The notes beneath the pieces were generated by a model that was not told where the DNA came from, did no database searches, and was given only the letters and a program-made list of their open reading frames with translations. Both the position numbers and the translations under genes were made by a program. From positions 569,124 through 633,123 of the forward strand of contig NZ_JANDBC010000002.1 of NCBI RefSeq assembly GCF_024320785.1: a stretch of DNA of 64,000 nucleotides, in the 5' to 3' direction. Origin of the DNA: Gracilimonas sediminicola. Its GTDB lineage: Bacteria > Bacteroidota > Rhodothermia > Balneolales > Balneolaceae. Shown in pieces: positions 24,528-34,364 of the stretch (its first letter is position 1; the number at the start of each line of letters is the position of its first letter).

Positions 24528-26453
24528 CTAAATAGAGATTTGCTTCACGGAATGCAATAAACGTCCCAGGAATTTCTTCCCATACACTCTCTCCACATGC
24601 TGCATATCCGCTATGATAACCAATAACTCTTTGCTGCGGGAAAAGGCTACGTTCAGCAAACGGGGCACACTGAGCCCGTTTTTGGCTTCGTCAAACGGCC
24701 GAACGGAATAATGCCGCATGCTCCCATTCTGCCATTCACCGCTCATCACCGTATCAAATATTATGACTGACTTTTCCCTCCCCTGAAAGGTGTGAATAGT
24801 GCCCACTTCAATGTCTTTAAATCCGGATTCCCAAAGGTGATTCCGAACTTTATATACGCTGTTTCTGAATGGAACTATAATCCCGATGTTCTCCGGGGCA
24901 TAATTTCGGGTAAGGCGCTTCAGGCTTTCTTCAATCAGTTTATGGTGAACTTCATTGATTGGCTTGAAGCCTCGTTCTCCAGTTTCCTGTTCCAGATATG
25001 GATTGTACTTTGCGGTATCTACCAACGCCACCGAACCGGTTGTATCCGGCAAGGATTTCATCTCTTCTTCGGTTGTATCCGACTTCAGCCGGCCCTCGTA
25101 AAAAACAGAACTTATCACCCCGGCCAGGTCATCTTTCAGCCGGTATTGAACATCAAAAAAGCAGGTGAATTCAGGGTTCTCATCGTGCCAATTAAACAAC
25201 GCTTCCGTGGTATCTGATTTTGATACATAGGTGAAAATGTCCTGCTCCAAAAACTCACGGGCTTCCCGGTCGTTGGTAATCGCGATGGGTGGAAGCTGCA
25301 TCGGGTCGCCGGCAATAATCAGGTGATTCTTGCTTTTAGCAGCCATCAACAACAGATACGGAATCCCTGCCATCGAGCCTTCATCAACAACAACGGCATC
25401 GTAGCTGATTCCGTAAAACAACTCGGAGGTACAAACCTTGGCCATCGTGGTTGCCACCAGCTGCTTCTTTTTCAGCTCATAACGTTCATTCAGATTCATA
25501 AGCCGGTCAATTTTGTCTTCCAGCTCTTCTACTCCCCCGTGTTCATCTATCTTGTTACCTGCAAGCTGACATTCTAAATCCAGTTTTTCCGGAACCTCTT
25601 CCCCGTTGCGCATCATGTCGTCAATCTTTTCCTGCAGCGACTCATACTTACTGAGCGTATTACTCAACTGAACGGCATCGGCTTTTCGGCTGTCCAGTTT
25701 TGTTTTTACCTGATGCTCAAACAAGATGTCTTCCAGCCGGGGATCATCCAGTGCGGCTTCCCCGAAACGAGTCGTATTCTGCAGGCTGAACCCCGGATCA
25801 ATTTCATAGAGAGCGTCAATCACGCTTAACAACCCTACATCCACTGCCCGGTTAGTGTTAGAGACGAAAAGCACCCGTTTCCCCTCCTTCAATAAATTGG
25901 CTATGATGAAGCCCAATGTAGCTGTTTTCCCTGTTCCGGGTGGGCCCCACACATACAGAATATTGTTCTTGAGCGATTTTTCTATAGCTTCTTTTTGAGA
26001 AGGGTTGCGAAGGTCATCAAATACCGGCTCCGGGCTTTCCGTGCTTTCTTTGAAATTCTTTTCCGGCTTCAGGAGCGCTTTAAGCTGAGGGATTTCTTTT
26101 GATTTTTCCTGCAGGGTAAACAGGTGCTCCTGCATTTTTTTGAGCACATAATCATTCTCCCACTCCAGATATACCTCATCAACTTTTGGGCCTTTATTTT
26201 CGGGGAACTCAAGTCGTACTTTTTTGTCTTTAAATTCTACGGGGTGGACCTTGAATTCTTTGCCATCCATTTTGGCCCGGATTTCCTCGGCGAACTTAAG
26301 CCCCTGGTTTTGAGACTCAAACGTATAGATATACTCTCCTGAAATCTTTTCGAGTTCGCCGTTCATCAGCACGTCGGTAGATGGGGTTTCCCGAACAGCT
26401 TCAATTTCTTTAGCAATGGCTTCCAGAGCCTGTGTAATAACTTTTTTTATCAA
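24528..26453 (-). CDS. Superfamily 1 DNA2/NAM7-type helicase
   Basis: A 641-aa SF1B helicase-like ATPase. Motif I is GPPGTGKTAT near residue 170, motif Ia FVSNTNRAVD, motif II VVVDEGSMA (Gly where DEAS is usual), motif III AGDPMQLPPI, and the C-terminal motifs include VGTIHTFQGRE and NVAFSRSKELL. The N-terminal 130 residues are a family-specific region. It probably unwinds DNA or RNA; its biological role is not deducible. The start is TTG at 26453, and a later ATG (MNGELEKI) is possible. It follows the GntR gene across a long hairpin, so it may be transcribed separately. Confidence 0.88.
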   Translation of the reverse strand: MIKKVITQALEAIAKEIEAVRETPSTDVLMNGELEKISGEYIYTFESQNQGLKFAEEIRAKMDGKEFKVHPVEFKDKKVRLEFPENKGPKVDEVYLEWENDYVLKKMQEHLFTLQEKSKEIPQLKALLKPEKNFKESTESPEPVFDDLRNPSQKEAIEKSLKNNILYVWGPPGTGKTATLGFIIANLLKEGKRVLFVSNTNRAVDVGLLSVIDALYEIDPGFSLQNTTRFGEAALDDPRLEDILFEHQVKTKLDSRKADAVQLSNTLSKYESLQEKIDDMMRNGEEVPEKLDLECQLAGNKIDEHGGVEELEDKIDRLMNLNERYELKKKQLVATTMAKVCTSELFYGISYDAVVVDEGSMAGIPYLLLMAAKSKNHLIIAGDPMQLPPIAITNDREAREFLEQDIFTYVSKSDTTEALFNWHDENPEFTCFFDVQYRLKDDLAGVISSVFYEGRLKSDTTEEEMKSLPDTTGSVALVDTAKYNPYLEQETGERGFKPINEVHHKLIEESLKRLTRNYAPENIGIIVPFRNSVYKVRNHLWESGFKDIEVGTIHTFQGREKSVIIFDTVMSGEWQNGSMRHYSVRPFDEAKNGLSVPRLLNVAFSRSKELLVIIADMQHVERVYGKKFLGRLLHSVKQISI

Positions 26454-26463
26454 TGTAATGATG

Positions 26464-26525
26464 AATGATGAATGTTAAATGCTAAATGTTGAATTAGTAC
26501 CACATGTAATTCAACATTTAGCATT
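26464..26525. repeat. Hairpin of 7-bp micro-repeats before the helicase gene
   Basis: A perfect 19-bp stem (26478-26496 with 26507-26525) has a 10-base loop. The left side is a run of 7-mers AATGATG, AATGTTA, AATGCTA, AATGTTG, AATTAGT from 26464. It separates gntR from the helicase gene on the minus strand. Confidence 0.75.
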
Positions 26526-26541
26526 CCTAATTTAAAATTTC

Positions 26542-27435
26542 CTACTGATCCCAGAGTTCGGCCCGAATCATTTCGGAGCTTTTTTCTGACAGCAAATATT
26601 CGAGCCGTAACCGGTTTCGCTCCGGCACTTTCTGTTCCACCAGCCGGGCGCTTTCAGGGGTGTATAAGATAAGGTCTGATTCGCGAACAAAAAGCGGTAA
26701 AGATTTTCCATAAATGGTTCCTGCAACAAACGAGCCTTCAAAATGAATCGACCGTTTCAGTTCATCAATAATCTTGGGTATGGTTTCCTCGCTGCCCGTC
26801 ACCAAGCCGATCGTTGCAATTGCCGCACGGTCAACCATTGAGAGTAAAATATCAGGGTCATAATCATACACAATGGGAATAATGAGCAGGCTTTCCCTGA
26901 GACTTCTGAAATTACTCATTAGGTGAATGGGCACAAATAGAGCATCGTATTTTGCCGCACTTTCATATTCATCTACATCAATAACCTGGCTTTTTACGCC
27001 TACCTGTTTTTTGATTGCATCCGAAAGCATTTTACCCAGCTCATGGTTCTCACCCACACTTGCACAGGTTTGAATGCGATCGGGCCATTCCATAAAACCC
27101 AGCTGTTCCTGGAAAAGTAATTCTATCTCTGATTCATCCAGTCCATAGCCCACCAGCTCTTCTACCAGAGCCTGAATCTTTTCTCCCCCAACTTCCAGCC
27201 GTGCAGATTTGTCCAGCAGGGTTGTTTGATTTTTTACGGTGAATCCGCGTCCCTGCTCTCCCAGAATCAAACCTTCTTCTTCAAGTATGTGATAGGCCTT
27301 TCTTACGGTATGAAAACTGGCTTCCAGCTGTTGCCCAAGCTCCCGGGTTGAAGGCAGCATTTCCCCCACCTGAAACTGCTTGGTGGCAATCATCAACCGG
27401 ATACGATCGGCGATATGTTTGGCAGAGGTTTTCAA
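26542..27435 (-). CDS. GntR family transcriptional regulator
   Basis: A 297-aa regulator. Residues 1-70 are the GntR winged helix, with the typical STRELGQQLEASFHTVRKAYHILEEEG recognition region split around Ser-Thr-Arg. The remaining 220 residues are a ligand-binding-like alpha/beta domain that is neither FCD nor UTRA by eye and might resemble periplasmic-binding folds. It lies 27 bases after pdxJ in the same direction, so it is likely co-transcribed. Effector and targets are unknown. Confidence 0.85.
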   Translation of the reverse strand: MKTSAKHIADRIRLMIATKQFQVGEMLPSTRELGQQLEASFHTVRKAYHILEEEGLILGEQGRGFTVKNQTTLLDKSARLEVGGEKIQALVEELVGYGLDESEIELLFQEQLGFMEWPDRIQTCASVGENHELGKMLSDAIKKQVGVKSQVIDVDEYESAAKYDALFVPIHLMSNFRSLRESLLIIPIVYDYDPDILLSMVDRAAIATIGLVTGSEETIPKIIDELKRSIHFEGSFVAGTIYGKSLPLFVRESDLILYTPESARLVEQKVPERNRLRLEYLLSEKSSEMIRAELWDQ

Positions 27436-27462
27436 ATTGCAGAATTACACCATGGGGTACGT

Positions 27463-28185
27463 TCAGGCATAATCCTCCATAATCTCTAAATACGCCTTCA
27501 CGGTTTTTTCCAATCCCCAATAAACGGATTTACTGATCAGTGCATGGCCAATGCTTACATCATGCAAATGCGGTACCGTTTCCAGCAAATCAGGGAGGTT
27601 GTCAAGGTTCAAGCCATGTCCGGCGTTTACTTTCATGCCTAACTCGTTTATCAGCTTGGCTCCTTTTCTCAATCTTGTAAGTTCGTGCCTGCGTTTTTGA
27701 GGATCGGCATTAGCGAACGTTCCGGTATGTAATTCAATAGCATCGGCTCCAAGTTCTGCTGCCAATTCAATATCCTCGGGATTGGGATCCAGAAAAAGGC
27801 TGATTTCAATATTCGTTTCTTTCAGCTTTGGGAATACCCGGTTTTTGTAATCATCGATTACCGATTTCATTTTCAATCCGCCTTCGGTAGTCAGCTCTTC
27901 CCTTCCTTCCGGCACAAGGGTACATAAATGAGGTGCAATATCAGTGCAGATATCAATCATTTCATCTGAGGCAGCCATTTCAAAATCCAGGGTACCGCGA
28001 ACTGATTCTTTCAACCGGTAAACATCTTCATCCCGAATATGGCGCCGGTCTCCCCGTAAATGAAATACGATGCCCGAAGCGCCTGCTTTTTCACAAACCT
28101 CTGCTGCTTCAATAGGGTCGGGGTATCCTTCACCCCGCGCATTCCGAAGAGTAGCTACATGATCAATATTGACTAATAGATTCAT
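27463..28185 (-). CDS. pdxJ: Pyridoxine 5'-phosphate synthase
   Basis: A 240-aa TIM-barrel enzyme that condenses 1-deoxyxylulose 5-phosphate with 3-amino-2-oxopropyl phosphate in the DXP-dependent vitamin B6 pathway. Typical blocks are NIDHVATLRNARG at the start, HLRGDRRHI, ELHTGTFAN and VNAGHGLNLDN, plus the C-terminal SIGHALIS phosphate site. Length fits the family. Confidence 0.96.
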   Translation of the reverse strand: MNLLVNIDHVATLRNARGEGYPDPIEAAEVCEKAGASGIVFHLRGDRRHIRDEDVYRLKESVRGTLDFEMAASDEMIDICTDIAPHLCTLVPEGREELTTEGGLKMKSVIDDYKNRVFPKLKETNIEISLFLDPNPEDIELAAELGADAIELHTGTFANADPQKRRHELTRLRKGAKLINELGMKVNAGHGLNLDNLPDLLETVPHLHDVSIGHALISKSVYWGLEKTVKAYLEIMEDYA

Positions 28186-28279
28186 TGTGTTGTAATTGGT
28201 TTTCTGAAAATCAGAATTCGATATTTAAAAGTAAGCATATCCCATTATATTTACAGACGAGAATAAAAATCATCCGGCT

Positions 28280-28846
28280 ATGACAAAGGGTACACTTATT
28301 GGTTTGGCTTTATTTCTGTTTGCGGGTTGTGGAACGGTAGAACGAGGCACTATTCCCTGGGAAGAGAACTCACCCGGAAATCCACCGGCTTCCACTCCTT
28401 CTGACGCTGACGAAAATGATACAAGATCCGGTAAAGAGTCCGGCACCTTTGTTGAATATTCCATGCCACCCTCCGTTCAGGAGAAGCAGGAATTTTTAGA
28501 GCTCGCCTACAACGACTGGAAAGGAACCCCATATCTGTTGGGAGGATCAGGCTATGATGGGATCGATTGCTCCGCTTTCATGCAGGTGGTGTTTGAAGAT
28601 TATTTTGGGATGCAGATACCCCGAACCACCCGCGAGCAATTGCAGTCCGGCAAAGAAGTAAAAAAATCACAGGTTCTAACGGGGGATTTGGTCTTTTTCA
28701 AAACCGGGCGGACAACCTATCACGTAGGAGTAATGATTAACCGGGATAAATTTCTGCATGCATCAACAACGAATGGGGTGAAGATTTCCGGGTTGGATCA
28801 CCCCTACTGGATGGAAACGTATTTAACTACGAAAAGGGTTTTTTAA
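28280..28846 (+). CDS. NlpC/P60 family lipoprotein peptidase
   Basis: A 188-aa lipoprotein (LFAGC, Cys17) with a Pro/Ser/Asp-rich linker and a C-terminal NlpC/P60 cysteine peptidase domain. The catalytic Cys is in GIDCSAFM, the His in TYHVGVMI, and the third polar residue in FLHAST. It resembles E. coli Spr/NlpC, which cut peptide cross-links in peptidoglycan. It is divergent from pdxJ and stands alone. No SH3 domain is present, unlike the paralogue at 35747. Confidence 0.9.
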   Translation: MTKGTLIGLALFLFAGCGTVERGTIPWEENSPGNPPASTPSDADENDTRSGKESGTFVEYSMPPSVQEKQEFLELAYNDWKGTPYLLGGSGYDGIDCSAFMQVVFEDYFGMQIPRTTREQLQSGKEVKKSQVLTGDLVFFKTGRTTYHVGVMINRDKFLHASTTNGVKISGLDHPYWMETYLTTKRVF

Positions 28847-29048
28847 AAGTCTCCCCTTAAAAATTGTTCTCCTAAACATTGTACCTTTTCTGATTGAACC
28901 CACGCCGACGTAATAAATTAACTTTCGTTTACATCATATCAGCTGCGCTGTCCCCATTAAATTATTATTATGATTTTTAGACCTGATTTCACATTTTAAA
29001 TCAGATAAAATTATAAAGTCATTGCCCTCATAAGGTTACAGATCAAGC

Positions 29049-29561
29049 ATGTTAGGAAGGAAAAAGTTTGAACTCTTTTTTGAGCAATATTTCGATGATA
29101 TTGTTTCCTTCTTGTCTTATTACACATCGTGCCCAAGGGAGTTGGAAGACTGGACCCAGGAAGTTTTTCTTAAAATCTGGGAGGCCCGGGATAATATCGA
29201 CCCCGACCACCCGTCCGTAAAGGGATACATCATAAAAACGGCACGAAACCACGCCCTTAAGCAGCTGCGAAATCAGAAGAAATACGACAGCTGGCTTCAG
29301 AATCACATTCTTGATTTGACCAAAACCCATCCGCCCAAAGAGCCCGTAATCAATCCTCCCAATTTTGATGACGCCTACCAAACCGCACTCTCCAAAATAC
29401 CTGAACGTGCTCAACAAGCTTATTTACTTAGCCGAGAAGAAGGGCTGAACTATAAGGAGATTGCCAAGACAATGAATATTTCTCCTAAAACAGTGGAAGG
29501 GCAGATCAGCCATGCCCTCAAAATCCTCCGGGAAGAACTGAAAGACTTTCGGTACCTGTAA
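29049..29561 (+). CDS. ECF RNA polymerase sigma factor (FecI-like)
   Basis: A 170-aa sigma-70 family protein. Region 2 is at about 15-75 with ELEDWTQEVFLKIWE; region 4 is at about 110-165 with EGLNYKEIAKTMNISPKTVEGQISHALK as the helix-turn-helix. It is followed at 112 bases by a FecR-type anti-sigma gene and then a SusC-type receptor with STN domain. This is the standard cell-surface signalling order, in which receptor occupancy frees the sigma factor to transcribe the transport genes. It is probably self-contained for this locus. Confidence 0.93.
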   Translation: MLGRKKFELFFEQYFDDIVSFLSYYTSCPRELEDWTQEVFLKIWEARDNIDPDHPSVKGYIIKTARNHALKQLRNQKKYDSWLQNHILDLTKTHPPKEPVINPPNFDDAYQTALSKIPERAQQAYLLSREEGLNYKEIAKTMNISPKTVEGQISHALKILREELKDFRYL

Positions 29562-29672
29562 AAATATCCCTCCCACAACGCGCTCAGAAGGTCCTTTTAT
29601 TAGAATATGAATTTTAAGTAAGGGTAGGCCCTGATTTTTGGATATTAGTAATAAAGGCAACAATTAAATCCT

Positions 29673-30749
29673 ATGAGAAAAGCGCCGGAAGATCAGTTAT
29701 TAGTGAATTACCTTTTGGGGATATGTACTCCAAAAGAGCTTGATTTCGTTGAGCAATGGTTGGCTCAATCTCCCGGTAATGCTGAGGTTTTAGAGCAGGT
29801 TTTAGAAAAATTAAATAAAGCCAGCCATACTCCGATTAGTAAAGAGCGATCCAAGAAACGATTATTTCGGCAAGTTGAGTCAGATTTAATAGCTGCCCGT
29901 TTTTTTTCCAAAGCAGCCCCTACTAAAGTAAAAGAACAGCAGGAGACTACTTCTTCCGGCTTTCAAAAAACATCTTTGGTTGTTAAGAGTCTTGCGCTGG
30001 TTGCTGTGGTATCCATCGCCCTCGTTTTTACATTCCAGATAAGTAAGTCCTCCAATCCCTCCGAAGCATCTCACATTACAGAATTACATGAACGGCAGCT
30101 CTCTTATGGGCAAACCTCCACTTTCCGGTTTAATGACGGTTCGGTAATTACATTGAATGGCGGTAGCACCCTCCGCTACCCTGAACAGTTTAGCCCGCAA
30201 ACAAGAGAGGTTTACCTGGAAGGAGAAGCTTTTTTTGATATCGCCCCGGACCAAAACCGCCCTTTCATCGTGCATGTGGGAAATACCACAACTCGGGTTT
30301 TAGGCACGTCTTTTAACATTAAGGCCTACAGTAACGATGAGAAAATTCAAGTCACAGTAATTGAAGGTAAGGTGGGGGTTTCCGGCAAGCCAAATGAAAA
30401 TGGAGGTAGTGCACCCGAACAACCCATTATTCTTGGGGAAAACCAGTGGGCCACCTATCACCAAAGCGGAGAATTTTTTGAACAAGGTGAAGGAAATATC
30501 TGGGAACAGATTGCCTGGAAAGACCAAGTTTTGATTTTTAATGATAAGCCTTTCTCTGAAGTAGCTAAAATGCTGGAGAGGTGGTACGGAGTAGATATAA
30601 TTTTACAAGGCGAACAGCTTCAGGATGCTAAGCTCAAAGGAGAGCATAAGAATATGAGCCTTGAACGAGTGTTACAGTCTATACAATTTATTTTGGGAAT
30701 AGAATACACCATTGAAGAGCAGGTTGTGACGATACAAGCTGCCGAGTAG
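29673..30749 (+). CDS. FecR-family anti-sigma factor
   Basis: A 358-aa single-pass membrane protein. The N-terminal 95 residues are cytoplasmic and helical and should bind the sigma factor. A membrane helix lies at about 100-120. The periplasmic FecR domain is at about 130-245, with the classical TSTFRFNDGSVITLNGGSTLRY start split by a turn, and a DUF4974 domain at about 280-355 can contact the STN domain of the receptor. It sits between the sigma factor and susC genes. Confidence 0.93.
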   Translation: MRKAPEDQLLVNYLLGICTPKELDFVEQWLAQSPGNAEVLEQVLEKLNKASHTPISKERSKKRLFRQVESDLIAARFFSKAAPTKVKEQQETTSSGFQKTSLVVKSLALVAVVSIALVFTFQISKSSNPSEASHITELHERQLSYGQTSTFRFNDGSVITLNGGSTLRYPEQFSPQTREVYLEGEAFFDIAPDQNRPFIVHVGNTTTRVLGTSFNIKAYSNDEKIQVTVIEGKVGVSGKPNENGGSAPEQPIILGENQWATYHQSGEFFEQGEGNIWEQIAWKDQVLIFNDKPFSEVAKMLERWYGVDIILQGEQLQDAKLKGEHKNMSLERVLQSIQFILGIEYTIEEQVVTIQAAE

Positions 30750-30855
30750 GATTTATACAAAAAAAGGCCCGAATTAATCACTCATGTTCGCGCATCGGAT
30801 TAAAACGGACCTCTAATTTTAACAGGCATCTTATGCCCATTAACATTGGTAATCT

Positions 30856-33800
30856 ATGAAAATAATAACCTTCAGAACAATCCTTTATATGTCTTTCTGT
30901 ACTATTTGGGGATTTATATTCAGTTTCATAACCGCAACAGCATTGATGGCCGGAACAACTTCGGCTCAAAGTGTTAGTGAAGTAGATGTAACCGTTGAAT
31001 TTGAGCAGGCAACAATTCAGGAAGTTTTTAAAGAAATAGAGCGACAAACGGCTTTTAAATTTCTTTATGAAACGACTGTAATTGAGTCGAGCAATAAACG
31101 CATTACCATTCCTAAAATGACGGCAACGGTAGAAGAAGTTCTAATGACCGTAACCGGACAAACAGGATTGCGGTTTCGGCAAACCGATAACACCCTGGCC
31201 GTACAGTTGCCTGAACAGGAACGGTCAGCCAACCAAAGCCCCATACCGGAAACCATCTCGGGTACGGTAACCGATGCAGAAACCAATGAACCTTTGCCGG
31301 GTGTAAACATCCAGGTTAAGGGAACAACCATTGGTACTTCTACCGGCCCCAATGGGGATTATGAGCTCGATGCCCCTTCCCTGCAAGACACCCTTCTTTT
31401 TTCATTTGTAGGATATGAAACGCAGGAAGTACCCATTAATGGAAATACACAAATCGATGTGGCACTGGTGGTGGTTCCTTTAAGCCAGGATCTATTAGTA
31501 ACTGCACTTGGCATTAATCGCTCCGAACGTTCTATAGGTTATGCCACCCAGCAGGTGAATGGAGAAGACCTGACCTACTCCAACGAGAATAACGTTATCG
31601 GATCTCTTGCAGGTAAAATAGCGGGGGTGCAGGTAACGGGATCATCCGGAGCCAGCCTTGGCGGAACGCAGTCTATTAAAATACGCGGGGTGAATTCTAT
31701 TAATGGTGAAGGCCAACCCCTTATCGTTATTGACGGCACGCCCATTTCGAACGCAAATTTTGCGGGAAGTGCCGGTGAAGATTATGGGAACATTGCCCAG
31801 GATATCAACCCGGACGACATACAGTCTGTGAACGTGTTAAAAGGGCCAGCTGCCTCTTCCTTGTATGGAATCAGAGGGCAGTATGGAGTAATCATGATTA
31901 CTACTAACAAGGGAAATGAAGCCGGAGGAATTGAGGTTCAGATCAACTCCAACCTTTCTTTCCAGCAAGCCGGCAACTTTATGCGTTACCAGAACAAGTA
32001 TGGTGGCGGCTCGTCCCAAACATGGAGAACATTGCCTAATGGTGACAAGTATGTTCAGGTTAATGTGGATGAGAGCTGGGGACCAAAAATGGACGGAACT
32101 CTGGTCCGTGAATATTTCAGTTTCTATCCACAGGATCCGCAATACGGACAGCTTACCCCTTTTGATGCTCACCCCAATAACATTCAAAACTTTTTTGAAA
32201 CCGGTTATACCGCCGACAATGGCGTTACCATTTCCGGTGGAGAAGAGCGCACAAATTTCAGGCTCAGCTTCAATGATACCAAGATCACCGGTGTCTATCC
32301 CAACACGTATTTAAACAGAAATAACCTGGGGTTAAGCGCCAATATTGAGGCCAGCGACAAATGGGATTTTTCTGCTAATATCAATTACGCTGCCAACGAA
32401 GCCCGCCGCCCTCCACAGGGCTCTCAGTTTGGGTCTCGGTACTTCCGGCAGTGGTTTCAACGAAACCTTGATATGGGAAGACTGAAAGATTACAGATATC
32501 CCGATGGAACGGTTATGCACTGGAATATGAGATCTCCAAGTTCTTCGACCGGAGAAATCACCAATAAATCCCCTTTATACTGGGCCAATCCATACTTCGA
32601 GGCTTATGAAAATACAAGCACCGATAGCCGCGACCGGGTATTTGGCAATGTAGGCGCTCACTTTGAAGCCCTGCCTAACCTCGTTGTGAGTGCTAACATC
32701 CGGGGAGATATTTATATCCAGAATATTGAAGGAAAAACCGACTTTGGTGGCACTTCTACCCCCGGATATTCAGTTGGTAAGTATGAGAACAAGGAGATGA
32801 ATTACGAGTTATCAGCTCAGTATCAAAAAAGCTGGGCAAATGTATCCCTGGATGCCACCCTTGGAACCAACTTATACGATCGTAATTACTCTTACATCTC
32901 CCAATCAACAGTGGGTGGACTTACATCACCGGGTTATTTCAACATCAACGCTTCTGTTGATCGCCCGAATGTGTTTAATTACCTGGAGCAAAAGAAAATT
33001 GTAAGTGCCTACGGCCTGGTTTCGCTCGGCTTCTCAGATACCTATTTCCTTGATTTAAGTCTGAGATCCGACAAATCTTCAACCCTTCCTAAAGACAACA
33101 ACTCATACCTGTACCCTTCCGTCTCAGGTAGTTTTGTGTTTAGCGAGTTATTAGACCTGGAGGCACTTTCATTTGGTAAGCTCCGTGCCAGCTTTGCACA
33201 AGCCGGTTCCGATTTAAGTCCTTATTTAACTACCCCCGTTTACAATGTGGGCAGTGTTTATGATGGACAGAATACCTTGGATGTACCGTCAAACATCAAT
33301 AATCCGGACATAAAACCGTCGTTCTCTACATCTTACGAGGCAGGTTTTGATATCCGGTTCTTTGATCGTGTAGGAATGAACTTTACCTATTACCTGCAAC
33401 AGAACAAGAATCAGATTATCCCGCTCAATATCTCGGGAACCACCGGGTACGGATCAGCTATTATCAACGCCGGGCTTATCGAGAATAAAGGGATTGAAGT
33501 CAGCTTAAACGGTACTCCCATTCAGCAAAGAGACTTTGTTTGGAATTCCACCTTTAACCTGAGCCGTAACACCAATGAAGTTGTGAAGTTACACCCCGAC
33601 ATCGATTTATATAATCATGGTTCTACGGTGTACTCTTCAACAGCCAGTTACCTGAATTCCTATGAAGGCAAAACCTACGGAAGCCTGGTTGGGCGTGCCT
33701 ATCAGCGTGATTCTGAAACGGGAATGATTCTTCTTGATGATGATAACCTCCCACTCTGGACAGATGCTACCCACAATTTTGGGTCTGTACTGCCTGATTT

Positions 33801-34353
33801 TACCGGTGGGTTTCAGAATTTATTCTTCTACAAAAACTTTAGTCTGTCCACTATGATCAGTTTCCAGGTAGGCGGACAATTTTTCAGCCGTTCAGAAATG
33901 CTTGCAACCCGAACGGGTTTACACAGCCAGACTGCGGCTAAAAACGATAAAGGAAACAACGTGCGTGATCCCGTCAGTGAAGGTGGCGGCGTGAAAGTAC
34001 AAGGTATCTCTGCTTCAACAGGACAGGAAGTTACAGCCTACGTAGATGCCCACGACTACTTCGACCTTATTGGTGATGAAGTATATGAGGACTGGGTAAT
34101 TGACGCTTCCTACATCAAGCTAAGCGAGGTTAAACTCGGCTATACATTTGGGGATAAGGTTATGTCCAGAATCCCTGTGAAATCGATTAATGTAGCCGTG
34201 TTTGCTAATAACCCGCTTATGATTTGGCAAAAAGCACCTCAGGGTCTCGATCCTTCAGAGTTGTCATCAGGCAGCCAGGACATTACCTGGTACGAATCCG
34301 GACAGTTAAATACCGTCCGTTCTTATGGCTTGAATGTAAAACTAACCTTTTAA
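30856..34353 (+). CDS. SusC/RagA TonB-linked outer membrane receptor with STN domain
   Basis: A 1165-aa outer membrane protein. After the signal peptide (to about TTSAQS), an STN signalling domain lies at about 45-110, a CarboxypepD_reg-like domain at about 130-205, the TonB plug at about 225-335 (RIRGVNSINGEGQPLIVIDG-type core), and then the 22-strand barrel ending in VKLTF. It imports a large ligand with its SusD partner, driven by TonB, and signals through FecR. The STN domain makes it a transducer as well as a transporter. The ligand is not identifiable from sequence alone. Confidence 0.95.
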   Translation: MKIITFRTILYMSFCTIWGFIFSFITATALMAGTTSAQSVSEVDVTVEFEQATIQEVFKEIERQTAFKFLYETTVIESSNKRITIPKMTATVEEVLMTVTGQTGLRFRQTDNTLAVQLPEQERSANQSPIPETISGTVTDAETNEPLPGVNIQVKGTTIGTSTGPNGDYELDAPSLQDTLLFSFVGYETQEVPINGNTQIDVALVVVPLSQDLLVTALGINRSERSIGYATQQVNGEDLTYSNENNVIGSLAGKIAGVQVTGSSGASLGGTQSIKIRGVNSINGEGQPLIVIDGTPISNANFAGSAGEDYGNIAQDINPDDIQSVNVLKGPAASSLYGIRGQYGVIMITTNKGNEAGGIEVQINSNLSFQQAGNFMRYQNKYGGGSSQTWRTLPNGDKYVQVNVDESWGPKMDGTLVREYFSFYPQDPQYGQLTPFDAHPNNIQNFFETGYTADNGVTISGGEERTNFRLSFNDTKITGVYPNTYLNRNNLGLSANIEASDKWDFSANINYAANEARRPPQGSQFGSRYFRQWFQRNLDMGRLKDYRYPDGTVMHWNMRSPSSSTGEITNKSPLYWANPYFEAYENTSTDSRDRVFGNVGAHFEALPNLVVSANIRGDIYIQNIEGKTDFGGTSTPGYSVGKYENKEMNYELSAQYQKSWANVSLDATLGTNLYDRNYSYISQSTVGGLTSPGYFNINASVDRPNVFNYLEQKKIVSAYGLVSLGFSDTYFLDLSLRSDKSSTLPKDNNSYLYPSVSGSFVFSELLDLEALSFGKLRASFAQAGSDLSPYLTTPVYNVGSVYDGQNTLDVPSNINNPDIKPSFSTSYEAGFDIRFFDRVGMNFTYYLQQNKNQIIPLNISGTTGYGSAIINAGLIENKGIEVSLNGTPIQQRDFVWNSTFNLSRNTNEVVKLHPDIDLYNHGSTVYSSTASYLNSYEGKTYGSLVGRAYQRDSETGMILLDDDNLPLWTDATHNFGSVLPDFTGGFQNLFFYKNFSLSTMISFQVGGQFFSRSEMLATRTGLHSQTAAKNDKGNNVRDPVSEGGGVKVQGISASTGQEVTAYVDAHDYFDLIGDEVYEDWVIDASYIKLSEVKLGYTFGDKVMSRIPVKSINVAVFANNPLMIWQKAPQGLDPSELSSGSQDITWYESGQLNTVRSYGLNVKLTF

Positions 34354-34364
34354 ATCAGAGAACC

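Noticed and set aside
24528-26453. SF1 helicase as part of a defence island
   Set aside because: The neighbours are tRNA-Gly, osmC, gntR and pdxJ; no nuclease, methylase or other defence gene accompanies it.
30760-30820. Possible terminator or leader hairpin between fecR and susC (TTAATC/GATTAA)
   Set aside because: The pairing is short and interrupted, without a following T-run; not enough to call.
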